From the NCBI GenBank assembly GCA_017391525.1, contig JAFOYE010000021.1, forward strand, positions 1 to 58,416: a DNA stretch of 58,416 bases, in the 5' to 3' direction. The DNA comes from Paludibacteraceae bacterium. Lineage in GTDB: Bacteria > Bacteroidota > Bacteroidia > Bacteroidales > Paludibacteraceae. The translations under genes were made by a program, and so were the position numbers. This document shows, in pieces, positions 39,873 through 49,475 of this stretch (position 1 is the first letter of the stretch; every line of letters begins with the position of its first letter). Under the pieces are notes generated by a model. That model saw only the letters and a program-made list of their open reading frames with translations, had not been told where the DNA came from and ran no database searches.

Positions 39873-42869
39873 ATGAAAAAAACATTTTTATTTCTTCTTG
39901 CAATCTCTGCTGCATTGTTCGTTAATGCTGAGATTCGCGTATTGAGCGATGTCAAGTTAGGTGAAGGTTATTTCCCTCGCTTTGTTGATGCAGAAACAGT
40001 TACTTATCTCGCAGCAGAAAATGCTCGTTATGTAGCTGAACCAACTGATGTGGATGCTGAACTTCGTGTAGATAATGAGGATCTTAATCTCAATCTCTAT
40101 CGTAACGGCAAGCATATCGTCCTCAAACCTCATGGTGATGTTAACTACATTTGGTCATCACTTTCTCCTAACAAAAAGTACATTCTCTTTAATACCTTGC
40201 ATGGTACAGCTATTTGTGACTTGTCTGGTAAAGAGCTGGTGAACTTGGGAAATATCAATGCTCCTGTTTGGTATGGCAATGATTATGTGGTAGGTATGAA
40301 TGATCAACATGATGGATACTTTATTACATCTTCTGAGATTATGATGGCTTCTGTTGATGGTGTAGAGCGCGTTGCTTTGACCAAAGCCGAAGATATGGGT
40401 TATTATCCAAATGTGGATGCACTTTCTGGTCGTATTGTTTATAGCAATGAGAACGGTGAAATCCGCATGTTGCAACTTAATCTAACAGAGCAACCAATTC
40501 GTAAATCTCTTCCACGCCTAGTACAAAAACCTAATGCAAATCTCTTGGCAGATATAGAGCGTAAATCCAAACGCGTTGCAACACAAGAGGCTGCATCTTA
40601 TAAGATTTACATCAATCCAGGTCACGGTGGTTACGGTGGTGATGACCGTGGTATGTATTTATATCCAATCTTTATTAATGGTCAAGTAAATGAAGCTGGT
40701 GGTTATACCAAGGAGCAAACATTCTGGGAAAGTCAATCTAACCTCGATAAGGGTCTTCGCTTGGATACTATGCTTCGTGCACTTGGTTTCCAAACCAAAC
40801 TTTCACGTGTTACTAATACTGAAGATGATGACCGTTCTTTGTCTGCGATTGTAGCAGAAGCTGATGCTTGGAATTCGGATTTTATGCTTTCTATTCACTC
40901 TAATGCAGGTAATCCATCTAACTATATTCTTCAACTCTATTCTGGTATTACTCCTGGTGATAATCGTACTTATAGTCATATGCCTGTTCATTCAGAAACA
41001 AGTCGTAAAATTACTACTTTGATGGGTGATAACCAATATATGAATGAAGTAAGCTGCTGGACACGTGTTCCTTATATTGCAGGTGACAAGACTTTTGCTC
41101 GCGATATTATGGGTTGGAGCAATGGTTATGGTGTGCTCCGTTGGTTGGATGTACCTGGTACTATTTCTGAGGGTATGATGCACGACTATCTTCCAGAAAC
41201 TTATCGTCTTGTGAATATTGATTACAAGCGTCAAGAATCTTTCTATTTTGCTAAGACTTTCTATACATGGTTCTGTGGAAAAGAGTTGCCTTATGGTGCT
41301 ATCGGTGGTAAGATTCATGATGTGTATCAAAAACAACTTTTCCCTGACTACAAGCCAAATAAGAATACTCGAGACGTCTTCCGTCCAATCCTAAATGGTT
41401 TAGTAGAATTGTGGCAAGATGGTCAAAAACTTGCTTCTTACACTACTGATACATTATATAATGGTTGCTATTTCTTCTGGGATCTCAAACCTGGTACTTA
41501 CGTAGTTAAGGCGATGCCTAATGGTTATTATCCACAGGAAGATACATTAGTGGTGGAGAATGATAAAATCTCTTATGCAAACTTTGGCTTGCAGATGAAA
41601 CGTGAAACTCCTCCTGTAGTACTTGACTATAGTCCAAAGGTAGAGATAACAGATAGTGTTCTTGTTTCTACTAATCTTACATTCTCTTTTAACTGGGATA
41701 TGAATGAAGAGGAAACAGCTGCTGCTCTTACTATTACACCAGCAGTAGAGGGTACTGTTACTTTTGAGGATGATGCTCATACCATGCGTTTCAAACCAGC
41801 TTCACGTTTCGAGCCAGGTACAGAGTATACTGTTACTTTGGGTACTGGCGCTTGCCACCCAGATGCCACATTTGATAACCACTTGCAAGAGCCATTCACT
41901 TTCAAGTTCCGTACTCAAAACCGTGGTGCTGTGCGAGTAATTCAAACTTATCCTGTTGATGGTTCAGAAGGTAACCCTGTAGATGCTGCTTTTATTGCTA
42001 TCTTTGATAATAAGTTGGCTAACTCATCTAATAAATACTTCAAGGTATATGACGCAGCTGGTAATGATATTAGTCCTGTTTCTCGTAATGTAAAACTCAA
42101 TGGCGCTGCTCCTGCTCCTTATGGATCTGCAAAGTTTGAATTGAAGGCAGGTACTTTACAACCTAATTCTGAATACAAGATGGTAATAGGTGCTGAGGTC
42201 GTAGATGTTAATGGTGTTATTGTAAATGATCCTGTAACAGTTACCTTCAGAACTGGTGACGAAGTGACTTCTGCTCTTCCAATCTTGAATAATTTGGATT
42301 CACTCTATTTCGAGGGCGATAAGGAAACTTCTGTAGGCGTTACGTCTGTTTCAACCCTTAGAAATACCGCTTCTAAATACGAAGGTTTGGCTTCTAATAA
42401 GTTGACCTACACATTCTCAGAAGCAAATGGCGAGGCTATTTATGTAGTAGATGATGTTACTGCTATCAAAGGTAATAGCCTATCAATACTAGGTATGTAC
42501 GTGTTTGGTGATTATACATTCAATACCCTATATGCAAAATGGGCTGTTGAAGGTGATATTCAATACACTAAGATTTGCGATCTTGACTATGCTGGATGGT
42601 TGTATCAAGAAGCTGATATGTCTGCCCTTCCTGCAGGTGTTGACTATCAATTTATGGGCTTCAAGTTAGTTCGTGGAACCTCTTTTCTTTCAGAGAAGGG
42701 TGAGATTAGTGTTGATGCATTGCGTGTACAATTTGAGCCATCTACTCCAAATGCTGTAGAAAATGTTGAAACTACAAACCAAACCAATAGCAAGAAAATC
42801 AATAATGGTTACTTGTATATTATGAAGGATGATGTTGAGTACAATGTCCAAGGTGCGGTAGTAAAATAA
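39873..42869 (+). CDS. Secreted N-acetylmuramoyl-L-alanine amidase (copy 2)
   Basis: This 998-residue paralogue of the 34382-37375 product has the same domain order. The Amidase_3 residues are intact: His251 (INPGHGG), Glu286 (FWESQSN), His342 (SIHSNAG) and Glu433 (SEGMMHDYLPE). The N-terminal propeller-like part and the Ig domains differ more than the amidase core. Near residues 252-275 it has GYGGDDRGMYLYPIFINGQV, slightly longer than copy 1, which may alter the active-site rim. It ends with the shared module (NGYLYIMKDDVEYNVQG). It is transcribed with the NAGPA copy 2 gene and closed by the terminator at 42897. The role is the same as copy 1, possibly on a different stem peptide or wall type. 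Confidence 0.9.
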   Translation: MKKTFLFLLAISAALFVNAEIRVLSDVKLGEGYFPRFVDAETVTYLAAENARYVAEPTDVDAELRVDNEDLNLNLYRNGKHIVLKPHGDVNYIWSSLSPNKKYILFNTLHGTAICDLSGKELVNLGNINAPVWYGNDYVVGMNDQHDGYFITSSEIMMASVDGVERVALTKAEDMGYYPNVDALSGRIVYSNENGEIRMLQLNLTEQPIRKSLPRLVQKPNANLLADIERKSKRVATQEAASYKIYINPGHGGYGGDDRGMYLYPIFINGQVNEAGGYTKEQTFWESQSNLDKGLRLDTMLRALGFQTKLSRVTNTEDDDRSLSAIVAEADAWNSDFMLSIHSNAGNPSNYILQLYSGITPGDNRTYSHMPVHSETSRKITTLMGDNQYMNEVSCWTRVPYIAGDKTFARDIMGWSNGYGVLRWLDVPGTISEGMMHDYLPETYRLVNIDYKRQESFYFAKTFYTWFCGKELPYGAIGGKIHDVYQKQLFPDYKPNKNTRDVFRPILNGLVELWQDGQKLASYTTDTLYNGCYFFWDLKPGTYVVKAMPNGYYPQEDTLVVENDKISYANFGLQMKRETPPVVLDYSPKVEITDSVLVSTNLTFSFNWDMNEEETAAALTITPAVEGTVTFEDDAHTMRFKPASRFEPGTEYTVTLGTGACHPDATFDNHLQEPFTFKFRTQNRGAVRVIQTYPVDGSEGNPVDAAFIAIFDNKLANSSNKYFKVYDAAGNDISPVSRNVKLNGAAPAPYGSAKFELKAGTLQPNSEYKMVIGAEVVDVNGVIVNDPVTVTFRTGDEVTSALPILNNLDSLYFEGDKETSVGVTSVSTLRNTASKYEGLASNKLTYTFSEANGEAIYVVDDVTAIKGNSLSILGMYVFGDYTFNTLYAKWAVEGDIQYTKICDLDYAGWLYQEADMSALPAGVDYQFMGFKLVRGTSFLSEKGEISVDALRVQFEPSTPNAVENVETTNQTNSKKINNGYLYIMKDDVEYNVQGAVVK

Positions 42870-42896
42870 GCAACGCATATCTCTCAATAAATAAAG

Positions 42897-42930
42897 ACAG
42901 GGGACACAATCTTGTGTTCCCTGTTTTTAT
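42897..42930 (+). terminator. Rho-independent terminator after the second NAGPA-amidase operon
   Basis: ACAGGGGACACAA and TTGTGTTCCCTGT pair over 13 bases (one G-T) around a TC loop and are followed by TTTTAT. Confidence 0.9.
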
Positions 42931-42949
42931 ACCCTCTACCACTTTCATT

Positions 42950-42997
42950 TTTGACTTTCGACCTTGACTTTCAACTCTCAACTATAAACTTTCAACT
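42950..42997. repeat. Heptamer tandem repeat (CTTTCAA type) ahead of the secA promoter
   Basis: CTTTCGA, CCTTGA, CTTTCAA, CTCTCAA, CTATAAA and CTTTCAA follow each other and end in CTAAAATTTGC of the promoter, as at 31919-31956. Confidence 0.75.
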
Positions 42998-43001
42998 AAA
43001 A

Positions 43002-43034
43002 TTTGCATATTTGTATTTTTTTTTGTAACTTTGC
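43002..43034 (+). promoter_or_regulatory. Promoter of secA
   Basis: TTTG at 43002 is 24 bases before TAACTTTGC (TA at 43026). The -33 region TTTGCATATTTG is shared with the promoter at 31956. Confidence 0.85.
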
Positions 43035-43083
43035 AGGCTCTTAAGTAAATTATGATGTGGAAAATAAGTAAATAATAAATAAT

Positions 43084-46000
43084 ATGGGTTTTATAGACAT
43101 TATTACTAAACTTTTTGGCAATAAATCGCAAAAGGATATGAAAGCGATAATGCCGTATGTTGAACAAGTTAAAGCAGTTTATAATCAAATAGATGCTTTA
43201 AATGATGATGAGTTGCGCGATAAGAGTGCAGCATTAATGTCGCGTCTGCAGGAAGCGGTTGCCGATAAAAAGAGTCGTATTCTCGCACTTAAATCTAATA
43301 TTGAAACTATAGAGATTGATCAACGTGAAAAAGTCTACAACGAGATAGATCATCTAGAAAAAGAAGTGTTGGATATTTATGATAAAACACTTATGAATAT
43401 CCTTCCTGAGGCTTTTGCTATTGTAAAGAGCACGGCTCGTCGTTTTACTGAAAATGAATCAATAGTGGTAAGAGCAACTCAAATGGATCGTGATTTAGCT
43501 GCGGATACCCGATTTGATTTTGTGGAAATCGAGGGAGATAAAGCAATTTATCACAACTCATGGACCGCTGGTGGTAACGAGGTGATATGGGATATGGTGC
43601 ATTATGATGTGCAGTTAATAGGTGGTATTGTTCTGCATGAAGGTAAAATTGCAGAGATGGCAACGGGTGAAGGTAAAACCTTGGTTGCTACATTGCCTGT
43701 TTTCCTTAATGCATTAACTCACGAAGGTGTGCATGTTGTAACCGTAAATGATTATTTGGCAAAGCGTGACTCAGAATGGATGGGTCCTCTCTATATGTTC
43801 CATGGCTTGACCGTTGATTGTATTGATAAGCACAAACCAAATTCAGATGAACGTCGCAAGGCCTATGCGGCAGATATTACCTTTGGTACCAATAATGAGT
43901 TTGGTTTTGACTATTTGCGTGACAATATGGCAACAAGCCCAATGGATCTTGTGCAACGTGGTCATAATTATGCTATTGTTGATGAGGTAGACTCTGTCTT
44001 GATCGATGATGCACGTACTCCATTGATTATTAGTGGACCAGTTCCTAAGGGTGATGATCAAATGTACGATGAGTACAAACACCGAGTAGAGTTGTTAGTT
44101 CGTACACAAAATACTTTGGTTACAAAGTTATTGGTGGAAGCTAAGGCTAAAATGGCTAGTGCTGATGACAAAGAGCGTGAAGCTGGTGAATTGGCTTTGT
44201 TTAGAGCATACAAAGGTATGCCTAAGAGCAAGGCCTTGATCAAATATCTTAGCGAACCAGGTGTTAAAGTAAGATTACAAAAGACTGAAAACTTCTACAT
44301 GCAAGAGAATGAAAAACATATGCATGTGGCTACAGATGAATTGTATTTTGTTATCGATGAGCGACATAAAACGATAGAACTTACAGATAAAGGTATTGAT
44401 ACCTTGACTGGCAATACGGATGATCCTAAATTCTTCGTTCTTCCTGATGTGGGTAGTGAGGTGGCTGATATTGAAAAGATGGAGATATCCGCAGGGGAGA
44501 AGCAGCAAAAAAAGGATGAGGTATTGGCTAATTATAGTATTAAATCTGAACGTGTACATACTGTACATCAACTTTTGAAGGCCTATACTCTTTTCGAAAA
44601 AGATGTAGACTACATCATAGACGATAATCATGTGAAAATTGTCGATGAGCAAACAGGTCGTGTAATGGATGGTCGTCGATGGTCAGATGGTTTGCATCAA
44701 GCTGTTGAAGCAAAGGAGAATGTTAAAGTGGAAAAAGCCACACAAACTTTTGCGACAATAACACTGCAAAACTATTTCCGTATGTACCACAAATTATCAG
44801 GTATGACAGGTACTGCAGAAACAGAGGCAGGAGAGTTTTGGAATATCTATAAATTAGATGTAGTCATTATTCCTACCAATCGTACCATTGCTCGTTTAGA
44901 TATGAATGATCGTATCTATCGTACTAAACGTGAGAAATATAATGCGGTGATAGAAGAAGTAGCACAGTTGGTGGCTGCTGGTCGTCCTGTTCTAGTTGGT
45001 ACTACTTCAGTGGAAATCAGTGAGTTGCTTAGCCGAATGTTGACACTCCGTAAAATAAAGCACAATGTATTGAATGCTAAATTACATCAACACGAGGCGA
45101 TGGTTGTTGCTGAGGCTGGTCGTCCAGGTGTTGTGACTATAGCAACGAACATGGCTGGTCGTGGAACCGATATTAAACTTACAAAGGACGTTAAGGATGC
45201 GGGCGGTCTTGCCATTATTGGTACAGAACGTCATGAGAGTCGTCGCGTTGATCGCCAATTGCGTGGACGTGCCGGCCGTCAAGGTGATCCTGGTAGCAGT
45301 GTGTTCTATGTGAGTATGGAGGATGATTTGATGCGAATGTTTGGATCAGAACGTCTTGCAGGTTTGATGGATAAACTAGGCTTTAAAGAGGGAGATATGA
45401 TAGAGCATTCAATGATCTCTAATTCTATTGAACGTGCACAGAAAAAGGTTGAGGAGAATAACTTTGGTATTCGTAAACGTTTGATTGAATACGATGATGT
45501 GATGAATCAACAACGTAATGTCATCTATGCAAAACGTCATCATGCTTTAATGGGTGAACGTATCGGAGTGGATATCACGAATATGATATATGATACTGCA
45601 TATTCAATCTTGGAAGATGCGCGTGTGGTGCTAGATTACGAGGGATTGCAAATGGATGTAATGCAGGTGTTTGCAATGGAACTTCCTTTCGATGAGGACG
45701 AATTCCGTTCTGCTAAGGAGGATGTTTTGGCTAATAAAATTGCTGAGGCAGCGCTTGATACTTTCAAACGTCGTATGGAAACTTTGCAAAAGGTTGCATA
45801 CCCAGTTATTAAGAAAGTCTATGAGGAACGTGGGGCTATGTACGAAAATATTTTAGTTCCAATTACAGATGGTAAAAAGACGTATAATGTCTCTGTAAAT
45901 TTGAAAGCAGCATGCGAATCAGAATGTCGTGAACTAGTTAAAGAGTTTGAGAAACGAATGGTTCTTTATGTAATAGACGATGAGTGGAAAGATCATCTTC

Positions 46001-46410
46001 GTCAATTGGATGATCTTAAACAATCAGTACAAAATGCTAGTTACGAGCAAAAAGATCCATTGTTGATTTACAAATTGGAGTCGTTTAACATTTTTAAAAA
46101 GATGTTGGATAATTTCAATCGTCGAACACTTTCAATCTTGCTTCGAGGGCAGATTCCAATGCGTGATCCTGAAAGTGTTCAACAAGCTCACACACAACAA
46201 AGACAAGATTATTCTAGATACCGTGCGCAGAAAGATGCTGTAGCTCGTGCAGCGGCGGCTAGTGGTCAGGCAGCAGCCGCTAATCGAGATACTCGTGAGC
46301 AACAGCGTCCTGAGCCTCTCCGTGTGGAGAAAAAACCTCGTCCAAATGATCCATGTCCTTGTGGTTCTGGTAAGAAATATAAACAATGTCACGGTAAAAC
46401 AGAAGCGTAA
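43084..46410 (+). CDS. secA: SecA preprotein translocase ATPase
   Basis: SecA drives secretory proteins through SecYEG at the inner membrane. The 1108-residue product carries Walker A in [14 protein letters not shown], the [17 protein letters not shown]alker B region, the [11 protein letters not shown] and [17 protein letters not shown] motifs of the second motor domain, and a C-terminal zinc-binding tail ([15 protein letters not shown]). The extra length relative to E. coli (about 900) is normal for Bacteroidota and includes an insertion in the first nucleotide-binding domain (about residues 330-480). Its stop overlaps the lgt start by one base (TAATG), so the genes are coupled. It has its own promoter. 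Confidence 0.97.
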   Translation: MGFIDIITKLFGNKSQKDMKAIMPYVEQVKAVYNQIDALNDDELRDKSAALMSRLQEAVADKKSRILALKSNIETIEIDQREKVYNEIDHLEKEVLDIYDKTLMNILPEAFAIVKSTARRFTENESIVVRATQMDRDLAADTRFDFVEIEGDKAIYHNSWTAGGNEVIWDMVHYDVQLIGGIVLHEGKIAEMATGEGKTLVATLPVFLNALTHEGVHVVTVNDYLAKRDSEWMGPLYMFHGLTVDCIDKHKPNSDERRKAYAADITFGTNNEFGFDYLRDNMATSPMDLVQRGHNYAIVDEVDSVLIDDARTPLIISGPVPKGDDQMYDEYKHRVELLVRTQNTLVTKLLVEAKAKMASADDKEREAGELALFRAYKGMPKSKALIKYLSEPGVKVRLQKTENFYMQENEKHMHVATDELYFVIDERHKTIELTDKGIDTLTGNTDDPKFFVLPDVGSEVADIEKMEISAGEKQQKKDEVLANYSIKSERVHTVHQLLKAYTLFEKDVDYIIDDNHVKIVDEQTGRVMDGRRWSDGLHQAVEAKENVKVEKATQTFATITLQNYFRMYHKLSGMTGTAETEAGEFWNIYKLDVVIIPTNRTIARLDMNDRIYRTKREKYNAVIEEVAQLVAAGRPVLVGTTSVEISELLSRMLTLRKIKHNVLNAKLHQHEAMVVAEAGRPGVVTIATNMAGRGTDIKLTKDVKDAGGLAIIGTERHESRRVDRQLRGRAGRQGDPGSSVFYVSMEDDLMRMFGSERLAGLMDKLGFKEGDMIEHSMISNSIERAQKKVEENNFGIRKRLIEYDDVMNQQRNVIYAKRHHALMGERIGVDITNMIYDTAYSILEDARVVLDYEGLQMDVMQVFAMELPFDEDEFRSAKEDVLANKIAEAALDTFKRRMETLQKVAYPVIKKVYEERGAMYENILVPITDGKKTYNVSVNLKAACESECRELVKEFEKRMVLYVIDDEWKDHLRQLDDLKQSVQNASYEQKDPLLIYKLESFNIFKKMLDNFNRRTLSILLRGQIPMRDPESVQQAHTQQRQDYSRYRAQKDAVARAAAASGQAAAANRDTREQQRPEPLRVEKKPRPNDPCPCGSGKKYKQCHGKTEA

Positions 46411-47282
46411 TGTTAGGAGCAATAACGTGGGATGTTGACCCTATTCTAATTCATATCGGTGATCGTGGTATTAGATGGTATGGCTTGCTATGGGCAATAG
46501 GTATTTATATTGCTTATCGCATTCAGGTCAAATTATATAAAAATGAAAATTGTCCACCAGAGTGGATAGACAAATTATTCATATGGATGGTTATCGGGTT
46601 AATCATCGGAGCGCGTGTTGGACATTGTTGGTTTTATGAATGGTATAAAACGGCAGACCCTATACAAATATTTGGTTGGACGATTGATTATCGAAATCCA
46701 TATATTGAAAATCCATTGTTACTAGTCAGAATATGGGAAGGAGGTTTGTCGAGTCATGGCGGTGCGTTTGGGTTATTAACTGCTGCATGGCTACTCAATA
46801 AAAAGGTGTTTTCTAAAGAACCCAAATTCCATACTTCTTTAGTGTGGATTATGGATCGATTGGTCGTGGGCGTTTGTGTGACGGCTACTTTGATTCGCTT
46901 GGGTAATTTGATGAACTCCGAAATATATGGCGGCCCTACCGATCTGCCATGGGGATTTATTTTCGTGAATGCTAAGCCCGTTCCCGAAACAGTCCCTTGT
47001 CATCCTACTCAGATATACGAAATGCTCTATTGTATTGTTGGATTTGTTGTTACATGGATAATGTACTGGAAATACAAAGCATACAAGCGTGAGGGATTGC
47101 TCTTGGGAGTATTCCTGGAAATTATTTTCTTTACACGTTTTATGTTGGAGTTTATAAAAAAAGAACAAGGAGCTTTCGAGGAGAATTTCTTTTTGAATAT
47201 GGGACAAATGCTTTCATTACCATTTATTATTTGGGGTGTTTATTTGATAATTCGTGCATATAAAAGGCCTGCATTACCTTGA
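46410..47282 (+). CDS. lgt: Prolipoprotein diacylglyceryl transferase
   Basis: Lgt transfers diacylglycerol from phosphatidylglycerol to the lipobox cysteine of prelipoproteins in the inner membrane. The 290-residue product has seven hydrophobic segments. The Lgt signatures are IRWYGLLWAIGI, GARVGHCWFYEW, WEGGLSSHGGAFG and RLGNLMNSEIYGGPTDLPWG, the last being the usual GRIGNFINGE-type signature in slightly altered form. It is coupled to secA by overlap and overlaps the next gene by four bases (TTGA). It is needed for the many lipoproteins encoded in this window. Confidence 0.95.
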   Translation: MLGAITWDVDPILIHIGDRGIRWYGLLWAIGIYIAYRIQVKLYKNENCPPEWIDKLFIWMVIGLIIGARVGHCWFYEWYKTADPIQIFGWTIDYRNPYIENPLLLVRIWEGGLSSHGGAFGLLTAAWLLNKKVFSKEPKFHTSLVWIMDRLVVGVCVTATLIRLGNLMNSEIYGGPTDLPWGFIFVNAKPVPETVPCHPTQIYEMLYCIVGFVVTWIMYWKYKAYKREGLLLGVFLEIIFFTRFMLEFIKKEQGAFEENFFLNMGQMLSLPFIIWGVYLIIRAYKRPALP

Positions 47283-48529
47283 TAAAACGGATCGTACTCA
47301 TAGTGCTACTTGTTTGTGGCGTATCTGCTACTTCTGATGCTCAGACTGTAGCTGATGATGTAATGTCTCTGGAACTATTAGCATCTCAGAGTAATTGTGA
47401 CGCAAAACAAGATTCTTCTTTACTGAATGTAGATATAGTACAAGATGTGGATACTGCTTGGGAAGTGTATCCACATCCTTTGTGCATCCCGCTGATGTAC
47501 CTTCCAATGGCACTTTCCTTTACTGATACCGTGGCAGATAATCCGTATTCGATCCAATCTATTCGCCATAACGCTTTGCGATACATAACCGCTAATCATC
47601 CTGAGTTATATGTCTCAGTTAGCGATCCTAATCGTATGAAAAAAATCGAAATGGGAAAAACAAAAATTCATAAAGCTGTGGTGGATGATAATTTTGCTGG
47701 AAAATTTGATGTAAAACGTATCTTATACGGGCGGAAATCCTATTGGCGAAAGGGTGCTTATTTGTCTTTGCAAATAACTCAAAACTACGCAACTCCTAAT
47801 TGGTATCAAGGTGCTGTTAATACTTTTGCCATGTTGGGAAGTGCTAAGGCGTATATAAATTACAAACGTGATAATATTTCTTGGGAGAATACGGCAGAAT
47901 GGCGAGTCGGAGTCAGCACTATCAGCGGAGATACCCTGCATAAGGTTAAGATAACAGATGATCGTTTTCAAATCTACACTAAATTTGGATATCAAGTGCA
48001 TAAGAAATGGTATGTTTCTATGTTTGCGGATTTTAAAACCAACTTGTTTCCAAATGTTAAGACCAACTTGAATCAAGTAAGCGCAACGTTTTTAACTCCT
48101 ATACGCTATTCAATGGGTGCCGGTGTTGATTGCAAAATACTTAAAGGACTTACTATCAACCTTTCACCAGCTACATATAAGATGGTTTATGCATTTATGA
48201 CTGATCCTGAAAGAATTAACGTGGCGGATTTAGGTATAGAGGAGAATAAAAATATAATGCATGAAATTGGTAGTTCAGTACGGTTGGAGTGGAAATGGAA
48301 ACCTTTGGATGAAATTGAGTTAGAAACGAAATTCTACTTTTTTACAAACTATAAACAAATAGAAACAGAATTAGAAATAGATGTAGATTTTATCATTAAT
48401 AGATATATGTCTGCCAAATTGATATTGCACCCTCGTTATGATGGAACAATAGAAGAAGTTACAGAACAAAAATCTAAACTACAATTCAAAGAATTAATTA
48501 GTGTCGGATTTGCACATACATTTAGATAG
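47279..48529 (+). CDS. DUF3078-family outer-membrane beta-barrel protein
   Basis: The 416-residue product has a signal peptide (IKRIVLIVLLVCGVSATSDAQ) and the DUF3078 pattern: GAYLSLQITQNYATPNWYQGAVNTF, then alternating amphipathic strands ending in an aromatic C-terminus (VGFAHTFR), as expected for an outer-membrane barrel. The start is TTG at 47279, overlapping the lgt stop (TTGA). The signal peptide begins right there, so the non-ATG start is likely real. Function is unknown for the family. A second member lies at 54169-55185. It is followed by fmt after three bases. Confidence 0.78.
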   Translation: MIKRIVLIVLLVCGVSATSDAQTVADDVMSLELLASQSNCDAKQDSSLLNVDIVQDVDTAWEVYPHPLCIPLMYLPMALSFTDTVADNPYSIQSIRHNALRYITANHPELYVSVSDPNRMKKIEMGKTKIHKAVVDDNFAGKFDVKRILYGRKSYWRKGAYLSLQITQNYATPNWYQGAVNTFAMLGSAKAYINYKRDNISWENTAEWRVGVSTISGDTLHKVKITDDRFQIYTKFGYQVHKKWYVSMFADFKTNLFPNVKTNLNQVSATFLTPIRYSMGAGVDCKILKGLTINLSPATYKMVYAFMTDPERINVADLGIEENKNIMHEIGSSVRLEWKWKPLDEIELETKFYFFTNYKQIETELEIDVDFIINRYMSAKLILHPRYDGTIEEVTEQKSKLQFKELISVGFAHTFR

Positions 48530-48532
48530 AAT

Positions 48533-49471
48533 ATGGATAAACAATCTATTAGAATTATTTATATGGGAACGCCTGACTTTGCTGTAGAGAGTCTACGTGC
48601 ATTGGTCGAGGGGGGATATAATGTCGTCGCGGTTGTGACCATGCCAGATAAACCAGCAGGACGTGGACATCAGATTCAATATTCTGCTGTAAAGCAATAC
48701 GCTCTTTCTGTGGGATTACCTCTGCTTCAACCAGAGAGGTTGAAAGATGAGCGGTTTATTGAGGATTTGCGGTCTTATGGTGCTGATTTGCAGATTGTTG
48801 TTGCGTTTAGAATGTTGCCAGAAGTGGTGTGGAATATGCCTCGTTTAGGAACGTTTAACTTACATGCATCTCTTCTTCCGCAATACAGAGGAGCGGCTCC
48901 AATTAATTGGGCAGTTATGAACGGAGAGAAGGAAACGGGTGCGACAACATTTATGTTGCAACATGAGATAGATACGGGTAACCTCATTCTTCAAGAACGA
49001 ATTGCTATTGCTGAAGATGAGAATGTGGCCTCTGTACATGATAGATTAATGACCATGGGGGCATCTCTGGTTACTAAAACTGTAGATGAAATTATTCAAG
49101 CGGAATCTAATGGCATCCCATTGCACACTGAGCCTCAATCTGAGTCTTTAGATCTAAAACTTGCTCCTAAAATATTTAAAGACACATGTAAGATAGATTT
49201 CTCATGGGATGCTAAGCGCATATACAATCATGTGAGAGGATTGAGTCCATATCCAGGAGCATGGATCGATGATATGCCTAGCACATATCCTCTTGCTGAT
49301 TTGCTTAAAGGTGCGAAAGTGTATCAAGTGGAAGTAACTCAATGCTCAGAACGGAAGGGTCATATTGTAGTTCCTTGTGCAGATGGATTTATTGATATTC
49401 TCGAGTTGCAACTCCCGGGAAAAAAGCGAATGTGTGCATCTGCACTTCTTAATGGTTTGAAAAATAAATGA
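48533..49471 (+). CDS. fmt: Methionyl-tRNA formyltransferase
   Basis: Fmt formylates Met-tRNA of the initiator using 10-formyl-tetrahydrofolate. The 312-residue product has IIYMGTPDFAVESLRALVEGG at the N-terminus. The formyltransferase core is FNLHASLLPQYRGAAPINWAVMNGE (catalytic Asn and His) with LQHEIDTGNLI, and the C-terminal OB-like domain starts near residue 215. Length is normal. It is in a tight run with the DUF3078 gene before it and nadK after it (4-base gap). Confidence 0.96.
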   Translation: MDKQSIRIIYMGTPDFAVESLRALVEGGYNVVAVVTMPDKPAGRGHQIQYSAVKQYALSVGLPLLQPERLKDERFIEDLRSYGADLQIVVAFRMLPEVVWNMPRLGTFNLHASLLPQYRGAAPINWAVMNGEKETGATTFMLQHEIDTGNLILQERIAIAEDENVASVHDRLMTMGASLVTKTVDEIIQAESNGIPLHTEPQSESLDLKLAPKIFKDTCKIDFSWDAKRIYNHVRGLSPYPGAWIDDMPSTYPLADLLKGAKVYQVEVTQCSERKGHIVVPCADGFIDILELQLPGKKRMCASALLNGLKNK

Positions 49472-49475
49472 TTAT

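Noticed and set aside
429..42997. Possible CRISPR arrays at the repeat clusters
   Set aside because: The periods are 7-22 bases without unique spacers of 25-40 bases, and no cas genes are present.
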